From Phenylobacterium sp. (GTDB taxonomy: Bacteria; Pseudomonadota; Alphaproteobacteria; Caulobacterales; Caulobacteraceae): 64,000 nt of DNA. Shown one piece after another: positions 8,013-17,025 of this stretch; the stretch's first letter is position 1, and every line of letters begins with the position of its first letter. Made by a program: the position numbers and the translations under genes. A model generated the notes under the pieces. That model made no database searches and was not told the DNA's origin. It worked only from the letters and a program-made list of their open reading frames with translations. Location: NCBI RefSeq assembly GCF_022402485.1, contig NZ_JAKRSA010000012.1, positions 62,001 to 126,000 on the forward strand. Reading direction: 5' to 3'.

Positions 8013-8305
8013 CGGTGACCAAAGACCGGACCGGCTACGCCATCGCGCTCAAGGACGTAGAGGACACCTTCGATCCCCTGGAGATCAGCCCTACAGGCCC
8101 TCAGGAGGCCCGTGAGTGGGTGATGGAGGCGGAGGCCGCCATGATGCTAGGCCTCAGCAAAAAGGCCCTGGAGCGGCGCAGGGCGCGCGGCACGGCCCCG
8201 GTCCATCACAAGCGATATGGCTACATCGCCTATTACCTGGGCGAACTGGATCGCTGGGTGGCGTCGAAGCCCAAGGGATACCGCCCGCCTGAATCGGTCG
8301 AATGA
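8009..8305 (+). CDS. Small HTH protein, excisionase-like
   Basis: A 98-residue protein. Residues about 37-90 (WVMEAEAAMMLGLSKKALERR, then HHKRYGYIAYYLGELDRWVAS) fit an AlpA/Xis-type winged helix of the MerR-related HTH_17 kind, with a recognition helix followed by a wing that reads the site and a C-terminal helix. Such proteins commonly direct excision or regulate an integrase. It lies downstream of the resolvase and is probably in the same transcript. The specific role is inferred from size, fold pattern and location. Confidence 0.65.
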   Translation: MTVTKDRTGYAIALKDVEDTFDPLEISPTGPQEAREWVMEAEAAMMLGLSKKALERRRARGTAPVHHKRYGYIAYYLGELDRWVASKPKGYRPPESVE

Positions 8306-8393
8306 GACCGGCGACGTTCCGGGGGTGAGGGTCCCCCTACCTTGGCCTCCCTTATGCCCCCCAGTATAGACCCGGGGAGCCCCCCCCCAGGAG

Positions 8394-8410
8394 CCTATAG
8401 GGCCTATAGG
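8394..8410. repeat. Two tandem CCTATAGG palindromes in the 8306-8482 gap
   Basis: The octamer CCTATAGG, itself a perfect palindrome, occurs at 8394-8401 and 8403-8410, one base apart (period 9). It lies in 177 bp of non-coding DNA between the convergent HTH gene and polymerase-palm gene, and a related GACTGTAGGGGACC follows. It could be a protein-binding site; no gene was seen in the gap. Confidence 0.45.
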
Positions 8411-8482
8411 GACTGTAGGGGACCTGCCAGGGGATTGAAGGGGTAGGGGAGTAGCAGCCACCGATGAGGGGCACCGACCTAG

Positions 8483-9952
8483 TCACCATACCCTCTGGAC
8501 CGCTCTGAGCACCTTCTCCTCGATGCCCGCCCCTGGGGTCCAGCCTTTGATCTCAGGCCAGGCCGACACGCCGCTCAGGTCCGCCGTGACCGCGCGATAG
8601 GCCAGGAACATCGACTCCCCCAGCTTGTATTCATCCCGGGCGGCGACAACGAAGCTGTCGTGGATGGGGAGCACCGGCCGTTTCAGCGAGTGCGTAAAGT
8701 AGCCCAGGACGCCAGCGGCAATCTGGCTGTCGAGGTGCTGCAGTTCCAGTGCCCTGGCGCGGCGGAGCCACGATTGAATCGGCTGATGCTTCCGCTCCAG
8801 CGCCTCCAACAGATCACGGTAGGCCATGCCGCGCGGGAGTGCGGTATGGGCCGGTTTTCGGATGCGGGCCTCCGGTCCCACCGCCAGGAGCTGGTTGAAG
8901 GCAACCTTCAGCACGCTCCGGTCCACCGCCGCAAACCTGCCCCCCAGGTCATAGGGGTCGTCGTCGGGGGCCAGGGGCTGCCCAGCCAGGTGATAGGCCA
9001 GACGGGGATGCAGGCTCTTGAAGTCCAGCTCCACCACCGGCTCGCCGTCGATGGTGATCCGGGCGCGCTGGACAGAGGGCATTGTCATCCACCATCCGCC
9101 ATAGAAGCGCCCGCCGGCCGTCCACGAGCCGTTGTTGAAGACCCTGTAGAGGCGAGCCCGTTCGCGAGCGATGATCGCCCCTGCGCCATCGTCGGCGTCC
9201 TCCAGAGACCGCTCTGAGGGGCCGCTGAGGCGCTCGGCGGGCTGGATGTTATGGGCGTTGGCGACAGCGGCCCAAGCCCTCAGACCCTCGCGCATGCCAT
9301 GGGTAGTGGGGTTGTCGTCATAGCCGACCAGCGGCTTGGGGCCGCCCCGGCGCGCTGGAGGTCCTTTGAGGACAACCAGCTCAGCCCCCTCGCGCACGCC
9401 GATGTCGGCCCGGCCGACGCCCCTGGCGTTGAAGAGGGCGATCAGCTTGCTCGTGGCGCGAAGCCGAGCCCGAAACCCGTGCCCGCCGATCTCACTCCGC
9501 TTGTAGCTGCCTGCCTTGCTGTCGGCATAACCCGCCGCCGTAAGGAAGGCCGCCGCCTGGACGGCAATCTGCCGGGACGCGTCTGGGTGGACGTATCGGC
9601 GCTGTTTGACCTCGTAGTCTTCATTGCGCCGGGAATAGGCCAGCCAACGATCTAGGTCTTCCCCAGCGGCCATGAAGAGGTCCAGCGCCATCGTCCCCAG
9701 GATGGCTTCGAGGCGCATCCGATCGACGGCCTTGCGGGCTCGATGACGAGCCTCGCCGGCCTCCATCTCCGCGAGGAGGCCACCGACCAAGGCCCGCGCC
9801 GCTGGCGTTTCGGGTGTCCGATCCCAAGACAGCGGTCGACTGTTCTGGAGATGCGGTTGATCGGGATAGGGCCGGGGCTCGGGGTCGGGTTTGTCTGGGA
9901 TGGAAGGGGCGGACACAGACGCTTTGCTAGCCCTCAGTCCGCGACGCCGCAA
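8483..9952 (-). CDS. Protein with family-A DNA polymerase-like palm motifs
   Basis: A 489-residue protein without a name I can assign. Residues about 307-322 read VELDFKSLHPRLAYHL, which matches the motif A pattern of family A polymerases (metal-binding Asp, here D310). PIHDSFVV at 429-436 matches motif C (HD(E/S), here H431 and D432). Between them VLKVAFNQLLA may correspond to the O-helix/motif B region. FYGGWW (about 284) precedes motif A. There is no 3'-5' exonuclease or primase zinc motif. It may be a minimal polymerase or primer-making enzyme used by the element. The frame begins with TTG at 9952 without a good ribosome-binding site; a GTG at 9916 is an alternative. It is divergent from hsdR. 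Confidence 0.65.
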   Translation of the reverse strand: MRRRGLRASKASVSAPSIPDKPDPEPRPYPDQPHLQNSRPLSWDRTPETPAARALVGGLLAEMEAGEARHRARKAVDRMRLEAILGTMALDLFMAAGEDLDRWLAYSRRNEDYEVKQRRYVHPDASRQIAVQAAAFLTAAGYADSKAGSYKRSEIGGHGFRARLRATSKLIALFNARGVGRADIGVREGAELVVLKGPPARRGGPKPLVGYDDNPTTHGMREGLRAWAAVANAHNIQPAERLSGPSERSLEDADDGAGAIIARERARLYRVFNNGSWTAGGRFYGGWWMTMPSVQRARITIDGEPVVELDFKSLHPRLAYHLAGQPLAPDDDPYDLGGRFAAVDRSVLKVAFNQLLAVGPEARIRKPAHTALPRGMAYRDLLEALERKHQPIQSWLRRARALELQHLDSQIAAGVLGYFTHSLKRPVLPIHDSFVVAARDEYKLGESMFLAYRAVTADLSGVSAWPEIKGWTPGAGIEEKVLRAVQRVW

Positions 9953-10107
9953 TGGCTGACAGAGCTGCCCGCATCGACGGTCGCGCTTGGCCTGCCCTGC
10001 TTTTTTCGCACCAAACGCCGAACTTGCGCCAGACGGTAAGCGCCACGACTGATTGCATTGGCCAGGGTGTTCGTCTCAAGTGTCCCCTGGGTTCAGGCGG
10101 GGAATGG

Positions 10108-13100
10108 ATGTCAGCGACCAGCGCGAACTTCGAGTTCTTGCGGCCCCATGGGCCTCAGCTGGTTCGTTTCGCGGCCCAGGCGGAGCACTATTTCCGCACC
10201 GATCCCAACACCACACTCATCAAGCTCAGGCAGTTCGCGGAGTTGCTGGCGAAGGAGGTCGCGGCCCGAACCGGCTGCCTCAGGTCGCCTGACGACGCCT
10301 TCTCCGATGTCCTCGGCGCTCTAGGCCGAGCGGGCTACGTCCCGAGACAGTCCCTCGACCTGTTCCACCACCTGCGCATAGCAGGCAACGACGCGGTCCA
10401 CGGGGACCTGGACGATTTCGCTGCGGCCCTCACGGGACTCAAGCTCGCCAGAGAGTTGGGCGCATGGTTCGTTCGCAGCTACTGTGGAACGCCCAAGCTC
10501 GTTGTCGGGCCGTTCGTGCCACCGCCGGCCCCTGCGGACCCCACCGCCAGCCTGAGAGCTGAGCTCGATAAGCTGAAGGCCGAAGCGGAAGCCCAGAGGT
10601 CAGCCGCTGAGATCGCCCAGGCCCGCGCCGAGGAGCTTGCCCAGACCAACCTTGAGGCCGCCGAGAGGCTGCGCCAGGAGGTCGAGGAGCGCGAGACGTG
10701 GCAACGCCTAGCCGAAGAGGCTGAAGCCGCCACAGCGGGCGTCAGGGCCGCCCTGGAGGCCACTCAGCGGCAGGCTGAGCAGGCCACCCCTGCCCAGCTC
10801 GCCCAGCTTGAGAAGGCCGCTGAAGCCGCCGACAGCGCCATTATCCTGGACGAGGCCGCCACCAGGGTCATCATCGACCAGCAGCTGCGAAACGCCCACT
10901 GGGAGGCCGACAGCCGCGAGCTCCGCTATGCCAAGGGCGCACGGCCGACCAAGGGGCGCAATCTCGCCATCGCGGAGTGGCCCACGGCAAGCGGCCCTGC
11001 AGACTATGCCCTGTTCGCTGGCCTGACCCTGGTCGGCGTCATCGAGGCCAAGCGCCAGAACCGCAACGTCATGAGCGTCCTGCCCCAGGCCGAACGCTAC
11101 GCCGCCGGGATCGACCCCGGAACCCACCTGCATCCCCGCGCCCCCTGGGGAGAGTTCAAGGCCCCCTTCGCCTTCTCGACCAATGGCCGGCCCTATCTCA
11201 AGCAGCTGGAGACGGCTTCGGGCATCTGGCGGCGGGACCTGAGACGGCCGACCAACGCAGCCTCGCCCCTAGTGGCCTGGCCATCCCCTGAGGGGCTCCT
11301 GGAGCGCCTGGAAGCCGACCAGGATGCGGCCGAAGCTGCCCTCCAGACCCAGGGGTTCAACTTCGGCTTCGACCTGCGCCCCTATCAGCGACAGGCCATC
11401 GAGGCGGTTGAGAAGGGCCTCGCGGAGAACCGGCCGCACATGCTGATCGGCATGGCCACCGGAACCGGCAAGACCAAGCTCGCCATCGCCATGCTCTACC
11501 GGCTGATCGCCGCCAAGCGCTTCCGCAGCGTCTGCTTTGTGGTCGACCGCAGCGCCCTGGGCGACCAGACCGAGCGTGAGTTCACCACCACCAAGGTGGT
11601 CGCCGGCAAGGCCTTTGCGGAGATCTTCGGCCTGAAGGGCCTGGGCGACGTGACGCCGGACCCCGAGACCCGGATCCACATCTGCACGATCCAGGGGCTC
11701 GTGCGCCGCACGTTGTTCAACGACGATCCCGCAGACGCGCCGACGGTGGACCAATACGACCTCATGGTGGTCGACGAGTGTCACCGGGGCTACCTGCTCG
11801 ACCGCGAGATGTCCGACACCGAGCTGAGCTTCCGCGACCAGGACGACTACGTCTCCAAATACCGCAAGGTCCTGGACTATTTCGACGCCATCAAGATCGG
11901 CCTCACCGCCACGCCAGCCCTGCACACCGTCCAGATCTTCGGCGAGCCGGTGTTCCGTTACGGCTATCGGGAGGCGGTGGTCGACGGCTTCCTGATCGAC
12001 CATGAACCGCCAATCCGCATCACCACCGCCCTTTCACAGGATGGCATCCACTTCGCCGCCGAGGACGAGGTGACCTTCATCCACGCCCCTACCGGCCAGA
12101 TCGAACTGTTTAAGCTCCCCGACAGCCTCGATTTCGAGGTCGAGGGCTTCAACCGCACGGTCATCACCGAGCCCTTCAACCGCGCCGTCGCCGACGAACT
12201 GACCCGATACATCGACCTCGCTGAGCCGGACAAGACGCTCGTGTTCGCCGCCTCGGACGCTCATGCTGACATTGTCGTCAAAGCACTCAGAGACGCCTTT
12301 CGTGAGGCGCAGGGGGACATCGAAGATACAGAGATCCGCAAGCTGACCGGCAGAGTCGAACACGTCGGCAAGCTGATCCTCAGCTATCGCAACGACGCCC
12401 TGCCGAAGATCGCGGTGACGGTAGACCTGCTAACCACCGGCGTCGACATCCCAAAGATCACCAACCTCGTGTTCCTGCGGCGGGTGAATAGCCGCATCCT
12501 CTACGATCAGATGATCGGGCGGGCGACGCGCCTGTGCCCGGAGATCGGCAAGGAGACCTTCAGGGTCTTCGACGCCGTCGACCTCTACAGCAAGCTGCAG
12601 AACCTGACGGAGATGCGCCCGGTCGCCGCCGATCCGACCCTCACGCTCACGCAGCTGCTGGAGGAACTGGCCAGCATCGAGGACGCCCGGCACCGCGCCG
12701 ACGTCCGCGACCAGATCATCGTCAAGCTCAACCGCCGACTGAAGGGGATGTCCGACGAAGCCCGCGCCAAGGCCGCCCTGGCGGCGGGTGAGAGCCCCGA
12801 GGAGACCCTGGCGCGCTTCAGGAAGGGCACCCCCGACGAGCTCGCCGCCTGGGTCCGCAGTCGCCCTGGCCTGGGTCCGGCGCTGGACTGGCAGACGTCC
12901 GGCGGAACCCCCGTCATGCTGCCGATCTCCGAACACCCCGACGAGGTGGTAGACGTCAGCCGGGGCTATGGCACGGCGCAGCGGCCGGAGGACTATCTCG
13001 ACGCCTTCTCCGCCTTCATCAAGGCCAACATCAACCAGATCGCCGCCCTGACGACGGTGGTTCAGCGCCCGCGCGACCTGACCCGCGCCCAGCTGCGGGA

Positions 13101-13488
13101 GCTGCGCCTCCAACTGGATGCTCAGGGCTTCACCGACGCCAATATCCGGCGCGCCTGGTCCGACGCCAAGAACGAGGACATCGCCGCCTCGATCATCGGC
13201 TATGTGCGCCAAGCCGCTCTTGGCGACCCGCTGATCCCCTATGCCGACCGGGTGAGGCGCGCCGTGGACGCCGTGACCCGCAAGGGCACATGGACCGATG
13301 TCCAGAAGCGATGGCTTCACCGGATCGGCGAACAGCTGCAGAAGGAGATCGTGGTGGATCGGGAGTCGCTGGACGACGAACCCTTCCGGGCCGACGGCGG
13401 CTTCCGGGTCATCAACAAGCGCTTTGACGGCAAGTTAGAGTCGGTCCTGGCGGACCTGAGTGAGGAACTATGGCGAACGGCGAGCTGA
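10108..13488 (+). CDS. hsdR: Type I restriction endonuclease subunit R
   Basis: Motor and nuclease subunit of the HsdR2M2S complex, which translocates unmodified DNA and cuts it at a distance. The ATG at 10108 (GGCGGGGA upstream) gives 1126 residues. Order of parts: an N-terminal helical DUF4145-like region (1-125); a long coiled coil rich in Ala/Glu (about 145-265); a nuclease with D299 and E313-A-K315; Walker A ATGTGKT (K455); DECH (556-559); helicase motif VI QMIGRATR (801-808); and a C-terminal helical domain. It overlaps hsdM by 19 bp. The gene order R-M-S and the EAK nuclease motif are usual for type I enzymes. Confidence 0.93.
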   Translation: MSATSANFEFLRPHGPQLVRFAAQAEHYFRTDPNTTLIKLRQFAELLAKEVAARTGCLRSPDDAFSDVLGALGRAGYVPRQSLDLFHHLRIAGNDAVHGDLDDFAAALTGLKLARELGAWFVRSYCGTPKLVVGPFVPPPAPADPTASLRAELDKLKAEAEAQRSAAEIAQARAEELAQTNLEAAERLRQEVEERETWQRLAEEAEAATAGVRAALEATQRQAEQATPAQLAQLEKAAEAADSAIILDEAATRVIIDQQLRNAHWEADSRELRYAKGARPTKGRNLAIAEWPTASGPADYALFAGLTLVGVIEAKRQNRNVMSVLPQAERYAAGIDPGTHLHPRAPWGEFKAPFAFSTNGRPYLKQLETASGIWRRDLRRPTNAASPLVAWPSPEGLLERLEADQDAAEAALQTQGFNFGFDLRPYQRQAIEAVEKGLAENRPHMLIGMATGTGKTKLAIAMLYRLIAAKRFRSVCFVVDRSALGDQTEREFTTTKVVAGKAFAEIFGLKGLGDVTPDPETRIHICTIQGLVRRTLFNDDPADAPTVDQYDLMVVDECHRGYLLDREMSDTELSFRDQDDYVSKYRKVLDYFDAIKIGLTATPALHTVQIFGEPVFRYGYREAVVDGFLIDHEPPIRITTALSQDGIHFAAEDEVTFIHAPTGQIELFKLPDSLDFEVEGFNRTVITEPFNRAVADELTRYIDLAEPDKTLVFAASDAHADIVVKALRDAFREAQGDIEDTEIRKLTGRVEHVGKLILSYRNDALPKIAVTVDLLTTGVDIPKITNLVFLRRVNSRILYDQMIGRATRLCPEIGKETFRVFDAVDLYSKLQNLTEMRPVAADPTLTLTQLLEELASIEDARHRADVRDQIIVKLNRRLKGMSDEARAKAALAAGESPEETLARFRKGTPDELAAWVRSRPGLGPALDWQTSGGTPVMLPISEHPDEVVDVSRGYGTAQRPEDYLDAFSAFIKANINQIAALTTVVQRPRDLTRAQLRELRLQLDAQGFTDANIRRAWSDAKNEDIAASIIGYVRQAALGDPLIPYADRVRRAVDAVTRKGTWTDVQKRWLHRIGEQLQKEIVVDRESLDDEPFRADGGFRVINKRFDGKLESVLADLSEELWRTAS

Positions 13489-14951
13489 CCAGGAGCCGGG
13501 TCACGACACAGGACATCGTCCAAAAGCTCTGGAGCCTCTGTCACGTCCTGCGCGACGACGGCGTCAGCTACCAGGAATACGTCACCGAGCTGACCTTCCT
13601 GCTGTTCCTGAAAATGATGGAAGAGACCGGCCGCGAGGAGCGGATCATTGCGGCCTATCAATGGAAAGAGATCGCCAGCCGCGAAGGCCTCGACCAGCTG
13701 GACCACTACAAGCTCGCCCTGCTGAACCTGGGCAAGGCCGGCGACCCCGTGGTGCAGGCGATCTTCACCGACGCCCAGACCAAGCTGCGCAAGCCCGCCA
13801 ACCTGAAGACCCTGACCACGGCCATAGACGGCCTCGACTGGTTCTCGGCCCGCGAGGAGGGCCTGGGCGAGCTCTATGAGGGCCTGCTGGAAAAGAACGC
13901 GGCTGAGAAGAAGTCCGGCGCAGGCCAATACTTCACCCCCCGGCCGCTGATCGACTGCATCGTGCGCCTCATGAAGCCCCAGGTCGGCGAGGTGATCCAG
14001 GACCCGGCCGCCGGCACTGCTGGCTTCCTGGTAGCCGCCGACCGCTACATCAAGGACCACACCGACGACCTCTATGCCCTGGCCCCCGCCCAGGCCTTTT
14101 TTCAGCGCAACAACGCCTTCGTCGGCATCGAGCTGGTGCCCGACACCCACCGCCTCGCCCTGATGAACCTGATGCTCCACGGCATCGAAGGCCCCATCAC
14201 CCTGGGCGACAGCTTGGCCCCTGATGGGGAGGCCCTGGGTAGGGCCGACTTGATCCTGACCAATCCGCCGTTCGGGACCAAGAAGGGCGGCGGGCGGCCC
14301 AGCCGGAACGACTTCTCCGTCACCGCCGAGACCTCCAACAAGCAGCTGGCCTTCGTCGAGCACATCGTCCGCGCCCTGCAGCCCGGCGGCCGGGCGGCGG
14401 TGGTCCTGCCCGACAACGTGCTGTTTGAGGACAATACGGGCCGGCGGCTGCGCCAGTGGGTGATGGAGCTGACCGACCTGCACACCATCCTGCGCCTGCC
14501 CACCGGCATCTTCTATGCCCAAGGGGTCAAGACCAACGTCCTGTTTCTCCGCCGGGGCAAGGCTGACCGCGCCAACACCAAGGGCGTCTGGGTCTATGAC
14601 ATGCGCGCCAATATGCCGGCCTTCGGCAAGACGCGGCCCCTGACCATCGCCGACTTCGCCGCCTTCGAGGCCGCCTATGGTGACGACCCCAACGGTGGCG
14701 CGCCCCGCACCGACGAAGGCCCCGAGGGACGCTTCCGGTTCTTCCCCCGTGACGAGATCACAGCCCGAAACGACAACCTCGACATCGCATGGCTGCGCGA
14801 CGACAGCGACGCGGCTGAGGACGACCTCAGCGACCCTGAGGACATCGCAGCGGCGATCCTGGGGCACCTGCGGGCGGCCTTGGCGGAGGTCGAGGCAGTG
14901 GATGCGGAGTTGGCGGGGGAAGAAGCCGTGCCGGCGGAGGTGGTCGCGTGA
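13470..14951 (+). CDS. hsdM: Type I DNA N6-adenine methyltransferase subunit M
   Basis: Methylates adenine within the bipartite site chosen by HsdS, protecting the host. The 493 residues begin with an HsdM N-terminal helical domain (about 10-140, including VTELTFLLFLKMMEE). GQYFTPRPLIDCIVRLM is followed by SAM-binding motif I DPAAGTAGF (from D178) and catalytic NPPF (265-268). It overlaps hsdR (19 bp) and hsdS (4 bp, GTGA), so the three are translationally coupled. All key motifs are intact. Confidence 0.95.
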   Translation: MANGELTRSRVTTQDIVQKLWSLCHVLRDDGVSYQEYVTELTFLLFLKMMEETGREERIIAAYQWKEIASREGLDQLDHYKLALLNLGKAGDPVVQAIFTDAQTKLRKPANLKTLTTAIDGLDWFSAREEGLGELYEGLLEKNAAEKKSGAGQYFTPRPLIDCIVRLMKPQVGEVIQDPAAGTAGFLVAADRYIKDHTDDLYALAPAQAFFQRNNAFVGIELVPDTHRLALMNLMLHGIEGPITLGDSLAPDGEALGRADLILTNPPFGTKKGGGRPSRNDFSVTAETSNKQLAFVEHIVRALQPGGRAAVVLPDNVLFEDNTGRRLRQWVMELTDLHTILRLPTGIFYAQGVKTNVLFLRRGKADRANTKGVWVYDMRANMPAFGKTRPLTIADFAAFEAAYGDDPNGGAPRTDEGPEGRFRFFPRDEITARNDNLDIAWLRDDSDAAEDDLSDPEDIAAAILGHLRAALAEVEAVDAELAGEEAVPAEVVA

Positions 14952-16381
14952 GTGAGCTGCCCTCTGGCTGGATTGGCGTGAGGCTTGGGGAACTGGGCAA
15001 CTGGTTCGGTGGAGGCACTCCGAGCAAGTCCAATGCTTCTTTCTGGGCCGGAGATCTTCCATGGGTGTCGCCAAAGGACATGAAGCGAGCCTTCATTGAC
15101 GACACCCAAGATAAGATCACGCTAGCCGCCGTTCAGAGTTCCGCTACCAGCCTAATTCCAGCTAGGTCGGTCTTGATTGTGACGCGTAGCGGCATCTTGC
15201 GCCATTCGCTGCCGGTCGCCGTGAACACACGCGAAGTTGCGATTAGTCAGGACCTGAAAGCCCTGGTAGTTGCGCCCTTCGCCGAGCCTGAGTTCGTGGC
15301 GTGGCAGTTGCAATCATGTGCCCAATCAATTTTGGCTAGCTGTGCGAAATCAGGAACGACTGTCGACAGCGTGGACTTTGATTTGTTGAGGGCCTTCACG
15401 CTCTCGCTACCCCCCCTCGCCGAACAGCGGCGGATCGTGGCGAAGCTCGACGCTCTGACCGCCCGCACAGCCCGCGCCCGCGCCGACCTCGACCGCATCC
15501 CCGCCCTCGCCGCCCGCTACAAGCAGGCGGTGCTGCGAATGGCTTTTAGCGGGGAACTGACAGCGGACTGGCGGACTGAGCAGATTGCTCTCGAACCCGT
15601 CTCGCCGCGCGGCGAACTCGATATCCGAGTGAAGTATCGGTTAGGCGGCGCTGACGCTGATTTTGCACCACCTTATAGTGTTCCAGAATCGTGGCGCTGG
15701 CTGCGTTTGCCAGAACTTGGAGATATGGATCGCGGCAAGTCTCGCCATAGGCCCCGCGATGATGCTCGTTTGTTTGGTGGCCCTTTCCCGTTTGTGCAGA
15801 CGGGAGAGGTGCGAGCAGCCGACCGTTACCTGACCTCATATTCAAAAACCTACAGCGAGTTTGGTCTAGAGCAGAGCAGGTTATGGCCTGCCGGGACTGT
15901 GTGCATAACAATCGCAGCGAACATTGCTGAAACCGCGATACTAGGTATCGATGCCTGCTTTCCAGATAGCGTTGTTGGCTTTAGCGCTGACTCAAACCGG
16001 TGCCAGCCTGACTATGTTGAATACTTCATCCGGACTGCGAAGGCCGATTTGGAGCAATTTGCGCCAGCCACGGCGCAGAAGAACATCAACTTGGAGGTTC
16101 TCGGGAGCGTCCGCCTCCCTGTCGCCCCGCTTGACGAACAGGCAGAAATAATTCGCCGCATTGATCGCGCCTTCACCGAGATATCCCGGATGACCGCCGA
16201 GGCCGCCGCCGCCCGCCGCCTGCTGGACCGCCTCGACCAAGCGGTCCTCGCCAAGGCCTTCCGGGGCGAACTGGTCCCCCAGGACCCCACTGACGAGCCC
16301 GCCAGCATCCTGCTCGACCGCATCCGCGCCGAACGGGCCGCCGCGCCGAAGGCCAAGCGGGGTCGTGTCGCCGCCAGATGA
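14948..16381 (+). CDS. hsdS: Type I specificity subunit S
   Basis: Target-recognition subunit of 477 residues with two TRDs separated by conserved coiled-coil spacers. TRD1 covers about residues 1-155. The central repeat is PPLAEQRRIVAKLDAL through KQAVLRMAFSGELT. TRD2 covers about 215-395. The distal repeat is APLDEQAEIIRRIDRA through DQAVLAKAFRGELV. The spacers are high-GC like the rest of hsd, while both TRDs (about 15000-15400 and 15600-16150) are clearly AT-richer, as expected from domain shuffling. It begins at a GTG overlapping the hsdM stop. The recognition sequence cannot be deduced. Confidence 0.93.
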   Translation: MSELPSGWIGVRLGELGNWFGGGTPSKSNASFWAGDLPWVSPKDMKRAFIDDTQDKITLAAVQSSATSLIPARSVLIVTRSGILRHSLPVAVNTREVAISQDLKALVVAPFAEPEFVAWQLQSCAQSILASCAKSGTTVDSVDFDLLRAFTLSLPPLAEQRRIVAKLDALTARTARARADLDRIPALAARYKQAVLRMAFSGELTADWRTEQIALEPVSPRGELDIRVKYRLGGADADFAPPYSVPESWRWLRLPELGDMDRGKSRHRPRDDARLFGGPFPFVQTGEVRAADRYLTSYSKTYSEFGLEQSRLWPAGTVCITIAANIAETAILGIDACFPDSVVGFSADSNRCQPDYVEYFIRTAKADLEQFAPATAQKNINLEVLGSVRLPVAPLDEQAEIIRRIDRAFTEISRMTAEAAAARRLLDRLDQAVLAKAFRGELVPQDPTDEPASILLDRIRAERAAAPKAKRGRVAAR

Positions 16382-17025
16382 CCAGGGCCTGCGGGGAGAT
16401 CGCCATCGGCGTCGTCGACGTTGGGTCGCCGAAGTCGGGAAAGCTGGGTTGGGCGGTGCTTGGTGCCGATGGCTCGACAACTCTGGGCAAGGACCTCGAC
16501 CTGTTCGTCGCGACCATGGCTGATCTTGGTCAGCACGTGCCGCTAGCGGTGGGCTTCGAAGCTCCCCTGTTTATCCCCATGCGCGATAACGCCATGCGCA
16601 TCCTGACAGCCCGCAAAGGCGAGCTGAGCCGCGCCTGGAGCGCTGGAGCGGGCGCAACCGTCACGACAGCCGCACTCGGGGTCGTGAGCTACACCCTGGC
16701 CGGCTTAAGGCGCAGGCTGCCAGATGCGCACGCCGTCCTGGACCACCTGACGCCACCAACAAGGCCTGGCGATGCGCTCTTCTTTGAGGCCTTCGTCACG
16801 AGTGCCGGCAAGGGCACGGACCATGCCGACGATGCACGGCTGGCCGCCGTGGAAGCGCGGGGCCTGCTTTGCGGGGACGCGGCCTATCGCTCAGCCATCG
16901 ACGAGCCAGAGGTCTTCAGCCTGCTTGGGGCCGCCCTCCTGCGAACCGCATGGTCAACCGATACCGCCCTTTTGTCTGCCCCGTGTCTCGTCGTGAAACC
17001 GGGTTTCGATCACCTGTCAGCTTGA
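16378..17025 (+). CDS. Unknown protein with RNase H/RuvC-like acidic pattern, fourth gene of hsd operon
   Basis: A 215-residue protein that begins inside the hsdS stop codon (ATGA overlap), so it is almost certainly co-translated with the restriction operon. The N-terminal strand GVVDVGSPKSGKLGWAVLG resembles the first two strands of RNase H-fold proteins (DUF429-like: Asp-x-Gly, then GWA). Acidic residues D14, E61 (VGFEAPLF), E137 (FFEAF) and D151/D152 (HADDA) are spaced like a catalytic tetrad. It may be a nuclease or nucleotide-binding accessory to the type I system, or an independent defence gene. No experimentally known family was recognised. Its end overlaps the convergent integrase gene by 9 bp. 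Confidence 0.6.
   Translation: MTRACGEIAIGVVDVGSPKSGKLGWAVLGADGSTTLGKDLDLFVATMADLGQHVPLAVGFEAPLFIPMRDNAMRILTARKGELSRAWSAGAGATVTTAALGVVSYTLAGLRRRLPDAHAVLDHLTPPTRPGDALFFEAFVTSAGKGTDHADDARLAAVEARGLLCGDAAYRSAIDEPEVFSLLGAALLRTAWSTDTALLSAPCLVVKPGFDHLSA

Noticed and set aside
8391..8425. CRISPR-like short repeats
   Set aside because: Only two 8-bp palindromes with no spacers; nowhere in the window is there a regular repeat-spacer array or a cas gene.
9952..10107. 52 extra N-terminal codons for hsdR
   Set aside because: No ribosome-binding site at 9952 and an atypical N-terminus; the ATG at 10108 has a good site and gives the usual start.
13317..15074. 585-codon minus-strand frame opposite hsdM
   Set aside because: Antisense shadow; hsdM on the plus strand has all methylase motifs.
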